Under the pieces are notes generated by a model. The model ran no database searches and was not told the origin of the DNA. It saw nothing but the letters and a program-made list of their open reading frames with translations. Position numbers and translations under genes: made by a program. From contig NZ_CP157967.1 in NCBI RefSeq assembly GCF_040215725.1, forward strand, positions 3,380,501 through 3,444,500: a DNA stretch of 64,000 nt. Reading direction: 5' to 3'. Shown piece after piece: positions 41,137-49,663 of the stretch (position 1 is the stretch's first letter; each line of letters begins with the position of its first letter). Source of the stretch: Rhizobium sp. ZPR4 (GTDB lineage Bacteria > Pseudomonadota > Alphaproteobacteria > Rhizobiales > Rhizobiaceae).

Positions 41137-41859
41137 ATGAAGCCACTGGTCCTAATTTGCTCAACGGATTACGAATTCTACCTTCTGCTCGCCCAGATCC
41201 TCAATATGGGAGGGCTTGAATCTTCACTGGTGGAGGGAGCGGAGGAAACTCTAGCTAGCGTCAAATCCGATGAGTTGATGGCCGTAATAATAGACTATCA
41301 TAGCGACACCTTCCGTATCGGCGATCTTGTGAGCCAAATCAGAGAAACGCTGGCCGACAAAGCGCTCCCGATCGCGGTCTTCGTGGGAGCAGGCAATCAG
41401 CAACTTTATCTCGAAGTGCTCAAGACCGGAGGGTGCGAAATTTTCATGCGCCCGTTCAACCCAGAGCGTTTTCTATCTTATTTGTCAGACTTATCGCCAG
41501 ACGGCAACGCTAGATTTAGCGCGGAAAGAGCCTCCGGCAATTCGCTTGTTTATGCGGAAATCACGATGCAACTCGACAGCAGGCGCGTCGAGTGCAACGG
41601 CATGGACGTCCAACTCAGTCCTATCGAATTTCGCCTCCTTCAACATTTTCTACAAAAGCCAGGCTACGTCTTCACCCGAGACGCGCTCATCGAGGCTGCA
41701 TGGCCGCAAGGTACCTTTGTGGAGCCCCGCACCGTCGACGTTCATGTCGGGCGCCTTCGGCGGAACATGCGACGCGTGTTAGGTCGCGATATTATTCGCA
41801 CGGTGCGGGCCACCGGTTATGCGCTCGATGAGCGTCAGAATGCAGAGCGGGCTTCGTAA
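41137..41859 (+). CDS. OmpR/PhoB-type response-regulator-like transcription factor (copy 2)
   Basis: The 240-residue protein pairs a receiver-like domain (MKPLVLICSTDYEFYLLLAQ, candidate phospho-Asp in MAVIIDYHSDTFRIG) with a PhoB-type winged helix. The latter contains DSRRVECNGMDVQLSPIEFR, FTRDALIEAAWPQG and EPRTVDVHVGRLRRN. It is a paralogue of the regulator at 28857; the two share domain order and helix sequence. Start 41137 has AAGG upstream; a longer frame from 41032 would read through operator site 4. No kinase is nearby. It precedes an alpha-oxoamine-synthase-like gene on the same strand. Confidence 0.8.
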   Translation: MKPLVLICSTDYEFYLLLAQILNMGGLESSLVEGAEETLASVKSDELMAVIIDYHSDTFRIGDLVSQIRETLADKALPIAVFVGAGNQQLYLEVLKTGGCEIFMRPFNPERFLSYLSDLSPDGNARFSAERASGNSLVYAEITMQLDSRRVECNGMDVQLSPIEFRLLQHFLQKPGYVFTRDALIEAAWPQGTFVEPRTVDVHVGRLRRNMRRVLGRDIIRTVRATGYALDERQNAERAS

Positions 41860-42109
41860 GCACTAAGATCACGGAGAAACTCCGTTGAGCATCAATGTGA
41901 CATTCCGCCTGCTGTGTTTATCAAGCCTTTCGCTTTCGAAATATCGGCGTCACAGAACCTTCAGGCAATATTACCGAAACGATCGTTGTTCGCGGACCCA
42001 TTCCACGGCAATAAAATAGCATCGCGTCACCAATGAGATGCGATGCGCTGCAGCAGATGTCCGTCTTCTGCTGTGTCGCTGTTCCGCTACCAACAGTTTG
42101 GATATTCCC

Positions 42110-43369
42110 ATGAGCGATGATCATCCTTCGCCCACCGCTAAAGCTGTGTCGCGACCCTACCGCAATACACTCAGCGTTATCGTTTCCTCCGATCAAAATC
42201 TTGCTGCGGCTGAGCAGGAGGGAGTCATGGCGCTTTACGCGGACCCGGATGAGGATCGCTCCGTCCTGTTGCCCACGGTACGCCACAAGAGAAAAGTGAT
42301 TGACTTCGTTCGCTGCTCTTATCTCGGCCTCGACAATCATCCGCTTATCCTCGAAGGCGCAATAGAGGCGGTGCAGCGATACAAGGCGCTCCATTGGTCC
42401 TGCGCTAGAACGAGGCTTAATTTCAGCCTATTAGGCGAACTGGAAGAAGCGCTCTCCGATTTGTTTGCGGCACGGGTCATAACCTACACGACGGTTCTCG
42501 CTGCCAATATGGGCGCCCTACCACTCCTCGCCTCCGGATACCTCACTGAGAACAAAAGACCGACGGTCGTTTTCGACCGATTAGCGCATGCGACGCTGGC
42601 ATTTCACAAATCGGTCGTCGCCAATGAAACACCGGTCGAAACGATTGCTCATAATGATCTGAACGCACTCGAGGATATTTGCCGACGCAACGATCGTGTG
42701 GCCTATGTTTGCGATGGGGTCTATTCCATGGGCGGGAGCGCACCAATCGCAGACCTCCTGGCGCTCCAGGATCGATACGGCCTATTTCTTTATATCGACG
42801 ATGCCCATGGGATTTCGTTGTTTGGGAAGTCTGGGGAGGGATTTGTACGATCCCAGGTTGGCGCTGCGCTTAGCGAGCGTACAATTGTTGCCGCATCGCT
42901 CGGCAAAGGCTTTGGAGCATCGGGCGGCTTGCTGATGCTCGGCACTCCTCGACAGGAAGAATTGTTCCGGCGCTTCTCGATCGCCTACGCCTTTTCCGCG
43001 TCGCTTAATTTAGCGGCAATCGGCGCTGCCATGGCGTCTCAGGCGCTGCACCGCACTGATGAGCTCAAGTTGCGTCAGGATGCGCTTGGGGAACGGTTAG
43101 CTGTTTTCGACAGGATGGTTGCCAGCGAGCAAGCCGGCTCAAAGCTACCAATCCGCACCATAGAGTTCAGCGACGAAAGACAATCCATTCGTGCCGCGGC
43201 CCGCATTCTCAACAAAGGTTTCTACACCTCGGCGATCTTTTTTCCCACGGTCGCAAAGGGCAAGGCCGGCTTGCGGGTCTGCCCTACCGCCAGGCACGGC
43301 ATTCCGGAGATTAAAGGGCTGGGACGTGCGATCAACGAGGTACGCGCCGAACGAGGAACAGATCCATGA
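42110..43369 (+). CDS. Alpha-oxoamine synthase family PLP enzyme (BioF/Spt/CqsA-like)
   Basis: Enzymes of this family condense an amino acid with an acyl-CoA, releasing CO2, to make an alpha-aminoketone (biotin, sphingolipid or CqsA-type signal precursors). The 419-residue protein has VRCSYLGLDNHPLI, the ring-stacking His in DRLAHATLAF (His160), the cofactor pair in YIDDAHGISLFG (Asp230, His233) and the PLP-binding Lys266 in ASLGKGFGASGG. I start at ATG 42110; the frame is open further upstream. It is not clearly BioF, KBL or serine palmitoyltransferase, and no biotin or sphingolipid genes surround it. It follows an OmpR-type regulator and precedes an unknown gene. Confidence 0.82.
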   Translation: MSDDHPSPTAKAVSRPYRNTLSVIVSSDQNLAAAEQEGVMALYADPDEDRSVLLPTVRHKRKVIDFVRCSYLGLDNHPLILEGAIEAVQRYKALHWSCARTRLNFSLLGELEEALSDLFAARVITYTTVLAANMGALPLLASGYLTENKRPTVVFDRLAHATLAFHKSVVANETPVETIAHNDLNALEDICRRNDRVAYVCDGVYSMGGSAPIADLLALQDRYGLFLYIDDAHGISLFGKSGEGFVRSQVGAALSERTIVAASLGKGFGASGGLLMLGTPRQEELFRRFSIAYAFSASLNLAAIGAAMASQALHRTDELKLRQDALGERLAVFDRMVASEQAGSKLPIRTIEFSDERQSIRAAARILNKGFYTSAIFFPTVAKGKAGLRVCPTARHGIPEIKGLGRAINEVRAERGTDP

Positions 43370-43447
43370 TCGACTCACCCCGGCATCATTCTGAATGAGG
43401 TCCGAGAATTTAGCCCCAACGCCAAGTTAAAGGCAGATGGGATCGAA

Positions 43448-43906
43448 ATGCTGAAATATATCGCCGAAACCTACGTCGCCTTACCCGATTCCGATATGTG
43501 TCTTGAGCAGATTTGCCAACAAGCTACCGAGCTGTGCCCTTCGATAATCACTAACGGGCGGGAAAAAAGGTTCAAATGCGAGGAAGGACACGCAATTATC
43601 AGCACTACGGATATTATTGGAGAGGGGACCTGCACGCAGATGCAGATTCGATATGGCAGCCAATCTGCGGTCACCGCAGGAGCCTGCAGGTTTCTGAACT
43701 TTGGCGACGGCTGCGCCATTATACGGCCAACCAACGATGGTTTATTTGTTCGTATTTCTGCCCGGGACCTCGTCGTTTTCTACGGAATTCGAACGCTTCT
43801 AGAGGGTAGTCTTTTGAAACTCGCGGCCATCTCCAATGACGCAATCGAGTGGTTCTCCGCTGGACGTGAACCGCCTCGCTTGCCTTCACATAGAAGGGAG
43901 CACTAG
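43448..43906 (+). CDS. Hypothetical protein downstream of the oxoamine synthase
   Basis: The 152-residue protein is not recognised. It has regularly spaced Cys in its N-terminal half (DMCLEQICQQATELCPSII, then FKCEEGHAIISTTDIIGEGT), then GACRFLNFGDGCAIIRPTND and ISARDLVVFYGIRTLLEGSL. The alternating beta-like segments and even length suggest a small folded domain. It lies 79 bp after the oxoamine synthase on the same strand, so it may be co-transcribed and act on or with its product. No signal peptide or membrane segment is seen. Confidence 0.55.
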   Translation: MLKYIAETYVALPDSDMCLEQICQQATELCPSIITNGREKRFKCEEGHAIISTTDIIGEGTCTQMQIRYGSQSAVTAGACRFLNFGDGCAIIRPTNDGLFVRISARDLVVFYGIRTLLEGSLLKLAAISNDAIEWFSAGREPPRLPSHRREH

Positions 43907-44203
43907 GGCCGGAGATATCGCCTGGGAATTGGCAATCGGATTAGAGTCATTACAGCCCTTGGTGCTGCCCGCGACCTCGCTGTCCTCCGCCGCATGGGTG
44001 CGAACCAGCGGTATCAACTCCGTCACACCGCCATCGCAGTGTTGCGCGCGTAGCGGGCTGCGCGGCCATCGACCAGAAGATTTGAACCACGCAGACACCC
44101 GAGCCGGTCCTGCCCAGTGAGCAAACTGTCGGCAGATTGGAAGGACAGTGTTCAAAATGCCTTTTCACGAACCGGAAACACTACCGCCCCAGAAGGTTGA
44201 TTA
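43907..44203. other. Gap before virD4, no gene seen
   Basis: Short frames on both strands overlap each other and show no recognised similarity. The region must hold the virD4 promoter, but no strong consensus stands out. Confidence 0.4.
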
Positions 44204-46117
44204 ATGGCGCTGAGGGATAGAATACATCCGAGCCTGCTTCTCGTCCTGGTGCCGATCGCAGTGACAACGCTGACACTCTGTATCACTGGATGGCGGTGGC
44301 AGGATTTGGCGATCGGCATGCCAGCGCGAATCGCCTATTGGTTCTTGCGAGCGTGTCCGCTTCCCAATCTCCTTCTCGGACCTATCGCCTCACTTCTGAC
44401 GGTTTCGGCATTGCCGATGCATCGCCGCTGGCCGATCGCTTTTGCGAGCCTTCTTTGCTTTTCATGCGTGGCAGGCTTTTACGCCCTGCAGGAATATGCC
44501 CGTCTGGTTCCATGGGTGGAGAATGGCGTCGTGATATGGAGCGAGGCGCTCACTTATCTCGACGCCTTCGCGGTTGCCGGGACCATTCTCGGATTTGGTA
44601 TTGTGGCAATCTCCGCGCGGATCTCAATCGTTGTTTCCGATCCGATCAAGCGCGCCAAGCGCGGCATTTTCGGCGATGCTGATTGGCTGCGCATGCCGGA
44701 AGTGGCTAAGCTCTTCCCCTCGGACGGAGAGATCGTTATCGGCGAGCGTTACCGCGTCGACCGTGATCGCGTGCATAAGTTGCCTTTTGATCCGAACGAT
44801 CACGAGACTTGGGGGCAGGGTGGCAAGGCGCCACTCATGACCTTCAATCAGAATTTCGATTCCACCCATATGTTGTTCTTCGCAGGCTCCGGCGGCTTCA
44901 AGACAACCAGCAATGTCATTCCAACAGCGCTGCGCTACAAGGGGCCGCTGATCTGTCTCGATCCATCAACTGAGGTCGCGCCGATGGTTCTCGAACATCG
45001 CACCCATGCGCTCGGCCGCGAAGTCATGGTACTCGACCCGACCAATCCAGTCATGGGCTTCAACGTTCTTGATGGGATCGAGAGATCGATGCGTAAGGAA
45101 GAGGACATCGTTGGGATCGCCCATATGCTTTTATCGGAAAGTCTTCGCTTCGACACCTCGACTGGCTCCTATTTCCAGAACCAGGCGCACAATCTGTTAA
45201 CTGGGCTTTTGGCGCATGTGATGCTATCGCCCGATTACGCTGGCCGCCGCAACCTGCGTAGCCTGCGCCTGATAGTTTCCGAGCCGGAACCGTCGGTACT
45301 TGCCATGCTGCGCGACATCCAGGAAAATTCCGCGTCCGCCTTTATCCGTGAAACGCTCGGTGTCTTCACCAACATGACGGAGCAGACCTTCTCCGGGGTA
45401 TATTCGACCGCATCCAAGGATACGCAATGGCTGTCGCTCGAGAATTATGCCGCACTGGTCTGCGGTAATGTGTTCAAATCGAGCGACGTCGCCTCCGGGC
45501 GGAAGGACGTCTTCCTCAACATCCCTGCGTCAATCCTGCGTTCCTATCCGGGCATTGGCCGGGTCATCAGCGGCTCACTGATCAATGCCATGATCCGGGC
45601 CGACGGCGACTTCCGCCGACGCGCGCTCTTCATGCTCGACGAAGTCGACCTGCTAGGTTACATGCGCATTCTTGAAGAAGCGCGCGACCGCGGACGTAAG
45701 TATGGCATTACACTGATGTTGATGTACCAATCCGTTGGCCAGCTCGAGCGTCATTTCGGAAAGGACGGAGCGACTTCGTGGATTGAGGGCAGCGCCTTAA
45801 CGTCCTACGCCGCGATCAAGGCGCTCGATACGGCGCGCAATGTCTCCGCCCAATGCGGAGACATGACCGTCGAAGTGCAGGGGCGTACGCGCGATATCGG
45901 CTGGAGCAAATCGAACAGCAGCGGTCGCAAATCCGAAAGCATCAGTTTCCAGCGCCGGCCGCTGATCATGCCGCACGAAATCACCCAGTCGATGCGCAAG
46001 GATGAGCAGATCATCATTGTCCAGGGTCGCAGTCCCATTCGCTGCGGAAGAGCGATCTATTTCCGACGCAAGGAGATGGATAAGGCGGCGAAGATCAATC
46101 GCTTTTTTAAGCTCTAG
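44204..46117 (+). CDS. virD4: VirD4/TraG-family coupling protein
   Basis: The coupling protein recruits the relaxase-bound DNA to the VirB channel and hydrolyses ATP to pump it. The 637-residue product has about four N-terminal membrane segments (10-27, 54-71, 78-95, 119-140). The cytoplasmic motor carries the P-loop FFAGSGGFKTTS (about 225-236) and the Walker B-type segment RRALFMLDEVDLLGYMRILE. The late GITLMLMYQSVGQLERHFGK motif is also present. The SGGFKT form of the P-loop is normal for rhizobial VirD4-type proteins. The gene is isolated: the traA/traCD block lies 37 kb away and virB 16 kb away. With these it forms a complete transfer set. Confidence 0.92.
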   Translation: MALRDRIHPSLLLVLVPIAVTTLTLCITGWRWQDLAIGMPARIAYWFLRACPLPNLLLGPIASLLTVSALPMHRRWPIAFASLLCFSCVAGFYALQEYARLVPWVENGVVIWSEALTYLDAFAVAGTILGFGIVAISARISIVVSDPIKRAKRGIFGDADWLRMPEVAKLFPSDGEIVIGERYRVDRDRVHKLPFDPNDHETWGQGGKAPLMTFNQNFDSTHMLFFAGSGGFKTTSNVIPTALRYKGPLICLDPSTEVAPMVLEHRTHALGREVMVLDPTNPVMGFNVLDGIERSMRKEEDIVGIAHMLLSESLRFDTSTGSYFQNQAHNLLTGLLAHVMLSPDYAGRRNLRSLRLIVSEPEPSVLAMLRDIQENSASAFIRETLGVFTNMTEQTFSGVYSTASKDTQWLSLENYAALVCGNVFKSSDVASGRKDVFLNIPASILRSYPGIGRVISGSLINAMIRADGDFRRRALFMLDEVDLLGYMRILEEARDRGRKYGITLMLMYQSVGQLERHFGKDGATSWIEGSALTSYAAIKALDTARNVSAQCGDMTVEVQGRTRDIGWSKSNSSGRKSESISFQRRPLIMPHEITQSMRKDEQIIIVQGRSPIRCGRAIYFRRKEMDKAAKINRFFKL

Positions 46118-46360
46118 GCTTAGAAGTCGACCGCGATGCCAATAGCAAATTCCGGCAGCCAGCGGTCATATGACCTGCCACTGAACTTTCATCCAGCGGC
46201 GATTAGAGCCTCGGCAGGTTTTGAACCGCCCCAGGTTTCTGGACCAGCGGAGGCTGGAGTTTTCCGGCTTCTTCAGGGAGGCGGGCTGATTGCCTGGGCG
46301 ACGGACTCAGCTTCAGTGAGCGTCTGGCGTTGGCTGGGGCTTTCAGATCGATGCCGCACG
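46118..46360. other. Possible IS terminus between virD4 and the polysaccharide genes
   Basis: Near 46219 the sequence reads TTGAACCGCCCCAGGTTTCT, which resembles the terminal sequence of some rhizobial IS3-type elements (TGAACCGCCCCGGG...). No transposase is left and the opposite end is not seen. It may mark the junction between conjugation and polysaccharide modules. This is from memory and weakly supported. Confidence 0.25.
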
Positions 46361-47167
46361 TCAGCTATCCATCATTGCACGTTTTGTAAGTTTTTCAGCT
46401 AAGAGCCCGATCAGCAAGGAGACCCCCGCAATGGCAAGGGGATACCCTCTGTCAAGCAGTCGGTCACTGTAATTCTCGAAATACGCCACTCTCATCCACT
46501 CCACGCATTGTGCCAAGGGATTATAGGAAAGGGGTACGGCAAGTTGGTCTGGAAGGTTCGGCGTCACGAATAGACAACCAGAAGCTAAATACAACAATAT
46601 GGTGATCAGGGCATAAGCAGTCACAAAAAGCGGAAAAATCGAGGACACCACACTGACAATTGATCCAACGCCAACGGCCAGAAAGATCGTAGTTAAATAT
46701 GCAAAAACTGCCTGAGCAGGATCATTGGGATATGGGCTCGCACCGATTGCCAGGAAAATGATCCAGATCATGAATAGGGTGATGAATCCAGCAATTACCT
46801 CAAGGAGCGCCCTCGCGAACATGATGTCAGTCACCCGTACCGCCGGGAATGACAGCATGTTTTGGTTGAGTACAATTGAGAGGCCCATAAACCTGGAGAT
46901 GTACATAAAGCTCAGAGTCGGGACGACCCCGGCGCCGAAAAAGACCAGCGGGCTATCCCCATAGGGGGCCGATCTACCAACAGCTGTATTTATGACGAGC
47001 AAAATAAAGCAATGCACGAGTGGCCAAAGTGACTGGATGAAGAAGCCGAGGCCGTGATTAAAATATCGAGAGCGAACGTCTCTTAATATGACCGCGTTGA
47101 TAACATTGGCGCGCTCGCGGAGCGTATTAGCGATCGTACGATGACGCGTTACCACTGTTTTTCTCAT
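46361..47167 (-). CDS. ABC-2 type polysaccharide export permease (KpsM/Wzm-like)
   Basis: The 268-residue protein has about six membrane segments and the ABC-2 pattern of KpsM and Wzm. It shows a cytoplasmic N-terminus with ILRDVRSRYFNHGLGFFIQS, SLWPLVHCFILLVINTAV, and a C-terminus LPLSYNPLAQCVEWMR-like (VPLSYNPLAQCVEWMRVAYF). Such permeases flip finished capsular or O-polysaccharide across the inner membrane together with an ATPase (KpsT/Wzt). No ATPase gene lies next to it in this window, which is unusual. It is transcribed with the 47328-49418 gene in the same direction but separated by 160 bp. Confidence 0.85.
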   Translation of the reverse strand: MRKTVVTRHRTIANTLRERANVINAVILRDVRSRYFNHGLGFFIQSLWPLVHCFILLVINTAVGRSAPYGDSPLVFFGAGVVPTLSFMYISRFMGLSIVLNQNMLSFPAVRVTDIMFARALLEVIAGFITLFMIWIIFLAIGASPYPNDPAQAVFAYLTTIFLAVGVGSIVSVVSSIFPLFVTAYALITILLYLASGCLFVTPNLPDQLAVPLSYNPLAQCVEWMRVAYFENYSDRLLDRGYPLAIAGVSLLIGLLAEKLTKRAMMDS

Positions 47168-47327
47168 GCAATCGCTCTAAAATAGTTGCGGAACTTCAAT
47201 CCATATAGGTGAAAGAGAGACGCGATGACCAAAAGCATCAGTGTATCGACATTCGGTCGCGCGCGCTCGACTGTCAAAATCCGAGCCCAGAAGGTAGAAA
47301 GGGTGAGCGACACATTCCCGCAAATCG

Positions 47328-49418
47328 CTAGGCCCACATCGGATGGGGTAATCTTCCTTCATTAATACCGTACAGCAAATAATGTGTAATCGGTGGGATA
47401 TCGGCCCCAGCTACGTCGGGATATTTTTCAAGATACCATTTCTCGGAAAAAAGCGCATCTATGAAGCTAGAAAGTTCGTGGTGAACGCCCAGCAATTGCG
47501 CGCTATCACGCAGGGCGCTGATTTTGGTTAGAAGTGCGTGCTGGTGCATCCTTATGACGTTTATTTTAGCGCTCAATTCTGAGATCCAATTATCTCTTTG
47601 CAAAATCGAGAACAGGTATTCCTCAGTTTCGACAGTTTGCATTGCGACGTCCTGAAAGTCCTTGTGCGCAAAAAGGTTATGTTTTTGTAAGGCTGCTCTG
47701 AGCCGCAGCACTTCTTCGTGAAGCGCTGTGGCTCCCTCGAGTTTTAGCTTAACAGGTAGAGTCTGCACACCAAATTTCTCGGGTACGTATTTGGGGAGTG
47801 TGCCGCAGGCGCGTTCCTGGAACTGTCGCTCAATATCTTTAAATCTCACGACGTCGGCGCGAGCCAGCCAAAGTCCCAGACGATAGGCAACGTCAAGAAC
47901 TAGCTGGTCAACGGTTAGCGACACCGTTGACGCGGGCTCCTCGCAAACTTCCAACGATAAAAATGATATCGACAAGCCGCGAAATAGTAGATAACCAGCC
48001 TCAATCGGGACCGGAACGGACCATTCTTGATCAATAAATTCGAAATTCCCATCTCTGCCGATGAAATTACGGGGAATCGCATCGATAAATATCCCGTCAA
48101 GTAACGAGTGGGCCGATAATTCGTGTCGGCGCAGACGATATCCCGCTCGATCGAGTAAATTGCTCCACCAAGTGTCTGCCCATGCCACAATGTCGTTGAG
48201 TTCCCATCCTTTGCGGGAAACCACTGAGGAGAGCCTATCCTGCCACAGTCGACCGTGCACGTAAGGCTCATCTCGCATTGTCAATACCACGTCCGGCGAG
48301 TCGCTCATCGTTGGTCTGGGATTAATCAGTTCCCTGACTGCGATGAGTCGACCATCGATCGGTTTAAATTTCACAACTTTAGAAAGATTCCTGCCGCGAT
48401 CCGTTCCGAAATGATAGGCGACTACATCACTTGGATGAAACTCCGTGTTGGACGACACAACAAGGAATGAGTTAGCCAGATCGGGAAGAAGTCCGTTCCG
48501 GCAGACAGCTTTCCAGCTTTCCTGCAGGGCAAAAAACGATGTTGCAGGTTTTTGCCGATCTTCCAAAACGGACTTTGCACAAAGACTTGCGGCATCAAAT
48601 TCGAGGTGATCGCTAAGTGCCTCCTCGGATATGACAGAAACTGGAGACTTGTAGTCGGGAAAAGGAAACCACCACCGATGCTTGGAGAAACCCGCGGCCT
48701 CAATTTGATTTAGTAATTCCTTTCGACCAAACGTTACCACCCCGTCAGAAGCATATCGATCCTCAATCCCAAAGAAGGCTTCACCCACATGATCTTCTTT
48801 GTATCCTGCGAAATATTTGAGTCCAAGTTGATTTTCGATAGCGATAACGAGGCGTCCGGAAGGCTTAAGAAGTGCACGCGCCCACCGCAAGGCCGCTTGA
48901 ACTGGATCATCTTCTTGATCAGTTCTGAAATACTGCCGAGAATATTCCAGCACCCCGACAAATAGGATGGTGTCGAAGCGCCATTCAGCGGGAATATCCG
49001 CAAAATTGGCCGCCAGAACCTGCACACCCGGTAGATCAGAGCAACGTTCCGCCGCAATTGCAGCGCGTCGTGCACTTCCCTCCACGGCGATGACTTTCTT
49101 GCCCGACTCTCCAAGAAATCGGGTTATTGCACCGCAACCCGCGCCGACTTCGAGTATATCTTGACCCAACAGGTCGACGATGGGCCGCAAGAGATTAGCG
49201 CGAAGGGAGCTTAGGTGATAGAAACTGGCCCAATCGCTGATTCCGTTTGCGATTTCCCTGGAAAAAACGGAGCGATCTTGACAGGCGGAGACATGCTCGT
49301 AGATCCGGGTTTCGACTTCGTCACCATCGTTATAGCCAAAACCCTTGTTGCTTTTTGTGTCGATCCAAAACTTCGACCCGTCTAATTTTTTGTAGTTGGT
49401 TTTGGCAAGTTCAATCAC
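47328..49418 (-). CDS. SAM-dependent methyltransferase with C-terminal YxDVA-motif domain
   Basis: The 696-residue protein starts with a class I methyltransferase domain: motif I DILEVGAGCGAITRFLGESG (about 88-107), the acidic VIAVEGSARR and FDTILFVGVLEYSRQYF. A long middle region of unclear fold (about 260-560) contains SFLVVSSNTEFHPSDVVAYH. The last 45 residues, EKWYLEKYPDVAGADIPPIT then HYLLYGINEGRLPHP, form a motif recurring in rhizobial polysaccharide-biosynthesis proteins. It probably modifies a glycan or nucleotide sugar, with the C-terminus as a targeting or interaction module. That division of labour is inferred. The start at 49418 is an ATG, with divergent genes beginning 246 bp away. 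Confidence 0.78.
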   Translation of the reverse strand: MIELAKTNYKKLDGSKFWIDTKSNKGFGYNDGDEVETRIYEHVSACQDRSVFSREIANGISDWASFYHLSSLRANLLRPIVDLLGQDILEVGAGCGAITRFLGESGKKVIAVEGSARRAAIAAERCSDLPGVQVLAANFADIPAEWRFDTILFVGVLEYSRQYFRTDQEDDPVQAALRWARALLKPSGRLVIAIENQLGLKYFAGYKEDHVGEAFFGIEDRYASDGVVTFGRKELLNQIEAAGFSKHRWWFPFPDYKSPVSVISEEALSDHLEFDAASLCAKSVLEDRQKPATSFFALQESWKAVCRNGLLPDLANSFLVVSSNTEFHPSDVVAYHFGTDRGRNLSKVVKFKPIDGRLIAVRELINPRPTMSDSPDVVLTMRDEPYVHGRLWQDRLSSVVSRKGWELNDIVAWADTWWSNLLDRAGYRLRRHELSAHSLLDGIFIDAIPRNFIGRDGNFEFIDQEWSVPVPIEAGYLLFRGLSISFLSLEVCEEPASTVSLTVDQLVLDVAYRLGLWLARADVVRFKDIERQFQERACGTLPKYVPEKFGVQTLPVKLKLEGATALHEEVLRLRAALQKHNLFAHKDFQDVAMQTVETEEYLFSILQRDNWISELSAKINVIRMHQHALLTKISALRDSAQLLGVHHELSSFIDALFSEKWYLEKYPDVAGADIPPITHYLLYGINEGRLPHPMWA

Positions 49419-49663
49419 TATGCTGGCCTTCTAATCATAATTCTTATCATATACGGATTTGCTTCGTTGAGCGCTACAACGAACGCAGCTAAGGATGTAT
49501 CAAATCCCAGGACAAATGAGATCATCGATTTTGGCGGCGTGAAGATTTGTCTAGAAATTTCATCCAATGGTGATGCTTGCGCTTGTAAAACTCAGACATG
49601 TCTGCAATTGCAGATTACGTGTGAGCTTCGGAATGACACAATCATAGTAGTTTGAGCAGAACG

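Noticed and set aside
43836..44155. Opposing short frames before virD4
   Set aside because: They overlap each other on both strands, have no start signals, and match nothing I recognise.
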